Positions 5,473 through 6,069 of a stretch of 6,069 bases of DNA are shown here, piece by piece. Position numbers and translations under genes: made by a program. The first letter of the stretch is position 1. Every line of letters starts with the position of its first letter. The notes under the pieces are model-generated. The model searched no databases. It saw only the letters and a program-made list of their open reading frames with translations, and was not told the origin of the DNA. Source of the stretch: Competibacteraceae bacterium UBA3908 (lineage in GTDB: Bacteria; Pseudomonadota; Gammaproteobacteria; Competibacterales; Competibacteraceae); the NCBI GenBank assembly GCA_002391525.1, contig DGFE01000212.1:1257-7325 (forward strand), read 5' to 3'.

Positions 5473-5479
5473 AGGCAAG

Positions 5480-5530
5480 CCTGTGGCAAAAGCAGGTTTA
5501 CAGGTTTGAAACCGCTGCTCTTACCACAGG
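5480..5530 (-). other. 14-bp inverted repeat between the repeat-protein and lipoprotein genes
   Basis: CCTGTGGCAAAAGC (5480-5493) and GCTCTTACCACAGG (5517-5530) form a 14-bp inverted repeat. In the plus-strand transcript two positions mismatch. In the minus-strand transcript both become G-U pairs, so all 14 pair. The 23-base loop contains a smaller GGTTT-C-AAACC palindrome. It lies downstream of the repeat-protein gene and just upstream of the lipoprotein -10 box. There is no T-run after it, so it is not a classical terminator; it could stabilise the 3' end of the upstream mRNA or act as a DNA operator. Confidence 0.55.
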
Positions 5531-5565
5531 TATTCGGTGCAACGATAGGTTGGTCAGGCCCTTGT

Positions 5566-6069
5566 TTATTTCCAGCCTCTCCTGATAGCGGAAGCTTCCT
5601 GATCGCGGGAAAGATCGGGACCGGAAGGTACGGTATTGCCGGGTAACCGAGCTTGATTGGTGTGCAATCGGCTCCGGTGCGAGGATGGATCTTCAGCAGG
5701 CGCGCGAGTGGAATCCTGCTGCCGGTCCTGCTGTCGGTCCTCCTGCCGATCCTCGCGGCGGTCCTGCTGCCGGTCCTGCTGTCGGTCCTGCTGTCGGTCC
5801 TCCTGCCGATCCTCGCGGCGGTCTTGCTGCCGGTCCTGCTGCCGGTCCTGCTGCCGGTCCTGCTGCCGGTCCTGCTGTCGGTCTTGGCGACGAGTTGTAT
5901 CGCCATTCAAACTGTCGTCACTTCTTGCCGCACTATCATCACCACTTGTGCCAGATTGGGACGTTCCACTATCGCTGCCGCTCCCACTATCGCTACTGCC
6001 GCTGCCGCTGCCGCTCCCACTGCCGCTACTGCCGCTACTGCCGCTACTGCCGCTACTGCCGCTGCCACT
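5566..6069 (-). CDS. Low-complexity protein with Ser/Gly tract and DRQQ tetrapeptide repeats, N-terminus outside window
   Basis: I do not recognise this protein. The frame is open from the right edge to TAA at 5566-5568, giving 167 visible residues. They read in order: about 33 residues almost only Ser and Gly with a few Asp, a polar linker (TSQSGTSGDDSAARSDDS), then fourteen tandem tetrapeptides. These are ten DRQQ, two DRRE and two DRQE. A 49-residue unique tail ends in RRGWK. The repeats are highly charged and without hydrophobic residues, so that part is probably disordered or a long helix. The frame is chosen because it alone remains open through both repeat tracts; the alternative TGSR-type frame is closed by a TGA at 5907-5909. 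The start, any signal peptide and any N-terminal domain lie beyond the window. It is on the same strand as the lipoprotein, 123 bp upstream of it. Confidence 0.6.
   Translation of the reverse strand, partial: SGSGSSGSSGSSGSSGSGSGSGSGSSDSGSGSDSGTSQSGTSGDDSAARSDDSLNGDTTRRQDRQQDRQQDRQQDRQQDRQQDRREDRQEDRQQDRQQDRQQDRREDRQEDRQQDRQQDSTRAPAEDPSSHRSRLHTNQARLPGNTVPSGPDLSRDQEASAIRRGWK
5715..5882. repeat. Tandem array of fourteen 12-bp units (encodes DRQQ repeats)
   Basis: Fourteen contiguous units of the form CCTGCTGCCGGT on the plus strand, with variants CCTGCTGTCGGT, CCTCCTGCCGAT and CCTCGCGGCGGT. A 48-bp block of four different units at 5727-5774 recurs at 5787-5834 with a single base change, showing a duplication with a 60-bp period. 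All changes keep the frame and most keep the Asp-Arg start of each unit. Confidence 0.9.
5967..6069. repeat. Low-complexity 9-bp/6-bp repeat coding for Ser/Gly
   Basis: Plus-strand GCC-GCT-ACT triplets are repeated, most regularly as a 9-bp unit GCCGCTACT run several times at 6022-6060, mixed with GCTGCC hexamers. On the minus strand this reads AGT-AGC-GGC, giving Ser-Ser-Gly and Ser-Gly repeats. The array runs off the right edge, so its full length is unknown. Confidence 0.8.

Noticed and set aside
5715..5882. Regular repeats that might suggest a CRISPR array
   Set aside because: Units are only 12 bp and directly contiguous, with no unique spacers. They code for a tetrapeptide repeat.
5442..5906. 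Open frame on the minus strand reading RTGS/RTDS repeats (154 codons)
   Set aside because: It is the same repeat in another frame, closed by TGA at 5907-5909 right before its ATG, while the DRQQ frame continues open through the Ser/Gly tract.

Overview
The window looks like chromosomal DNA of a G+C-rich gammaproteobacterium. Nfi, DgkA and the YedI/DUF808 protein all align well by eye with their enterobacterial counterparts, and codons are rich in G/C at third positions. I cannot name the species. Most of the window is ordinary housekeeping and membrane-lipid genes. The right-hand third is accessory: a decayed IS with a second small element inside it, then a lipoprotein and a low-complexity repeat protein.

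Layout. At the left edge (1-569, +) is the C-terminal part of endonuclease V (nfi). It overlaps tail to tail by 25 bp with a convergent gene (545-1609, -) for an unrecognised 354-residue coiled-coil protein. Upstream of that gene, on the same strand, are dgkA (1808-2209, -) and a PAP2-type lipid phosphatase (2227-2739, -). These two are 17 bp apart and almost certainly form an operon: a lipid kinase and a lipid phosphatase acting on related membrane lipids. A 245-bp divergent region separates the phosphatase from yedI/DUF808 (2985-3941, +), a multi-pass inner-membrane protein.

An IS1-family insertion sequence spans about 4116-5053, bounded by 25-bp imperfect inverted repeats. Its transposase is a pseudogene with a few discrete lesions: an A7 run that shifts the frame, a TGG-to-TAG stop, a lost zinc-finger cysteine, and a 139-bp insertion. 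The insertion is a MITE-like element with imperfect inverted ends, and its core is a strong C-tract/G-tract palindrome. Removing the 139 bp and one A restores a clean 241-residue reading frame (apart from the TAG).

To the right (all -) lie a small lipoprotein with a 17-kDa-surface-antigen-like C-terminal domain (5080-5442) and the C-terminal part of an unusual protein (5566 to beyond 6069). That protein has a Ser/Gly-rich tract followed by fourteen tandem DRQQ-type tetrapeptides. Between them are a good -10 promoter element and a 14-bp inverted repeat that pairs fully only in the minus-strand transcript.

I see no convincing new defence or CRISPR system. The most unusual items are the repeat protein at the right edge and the nested mobile elements.
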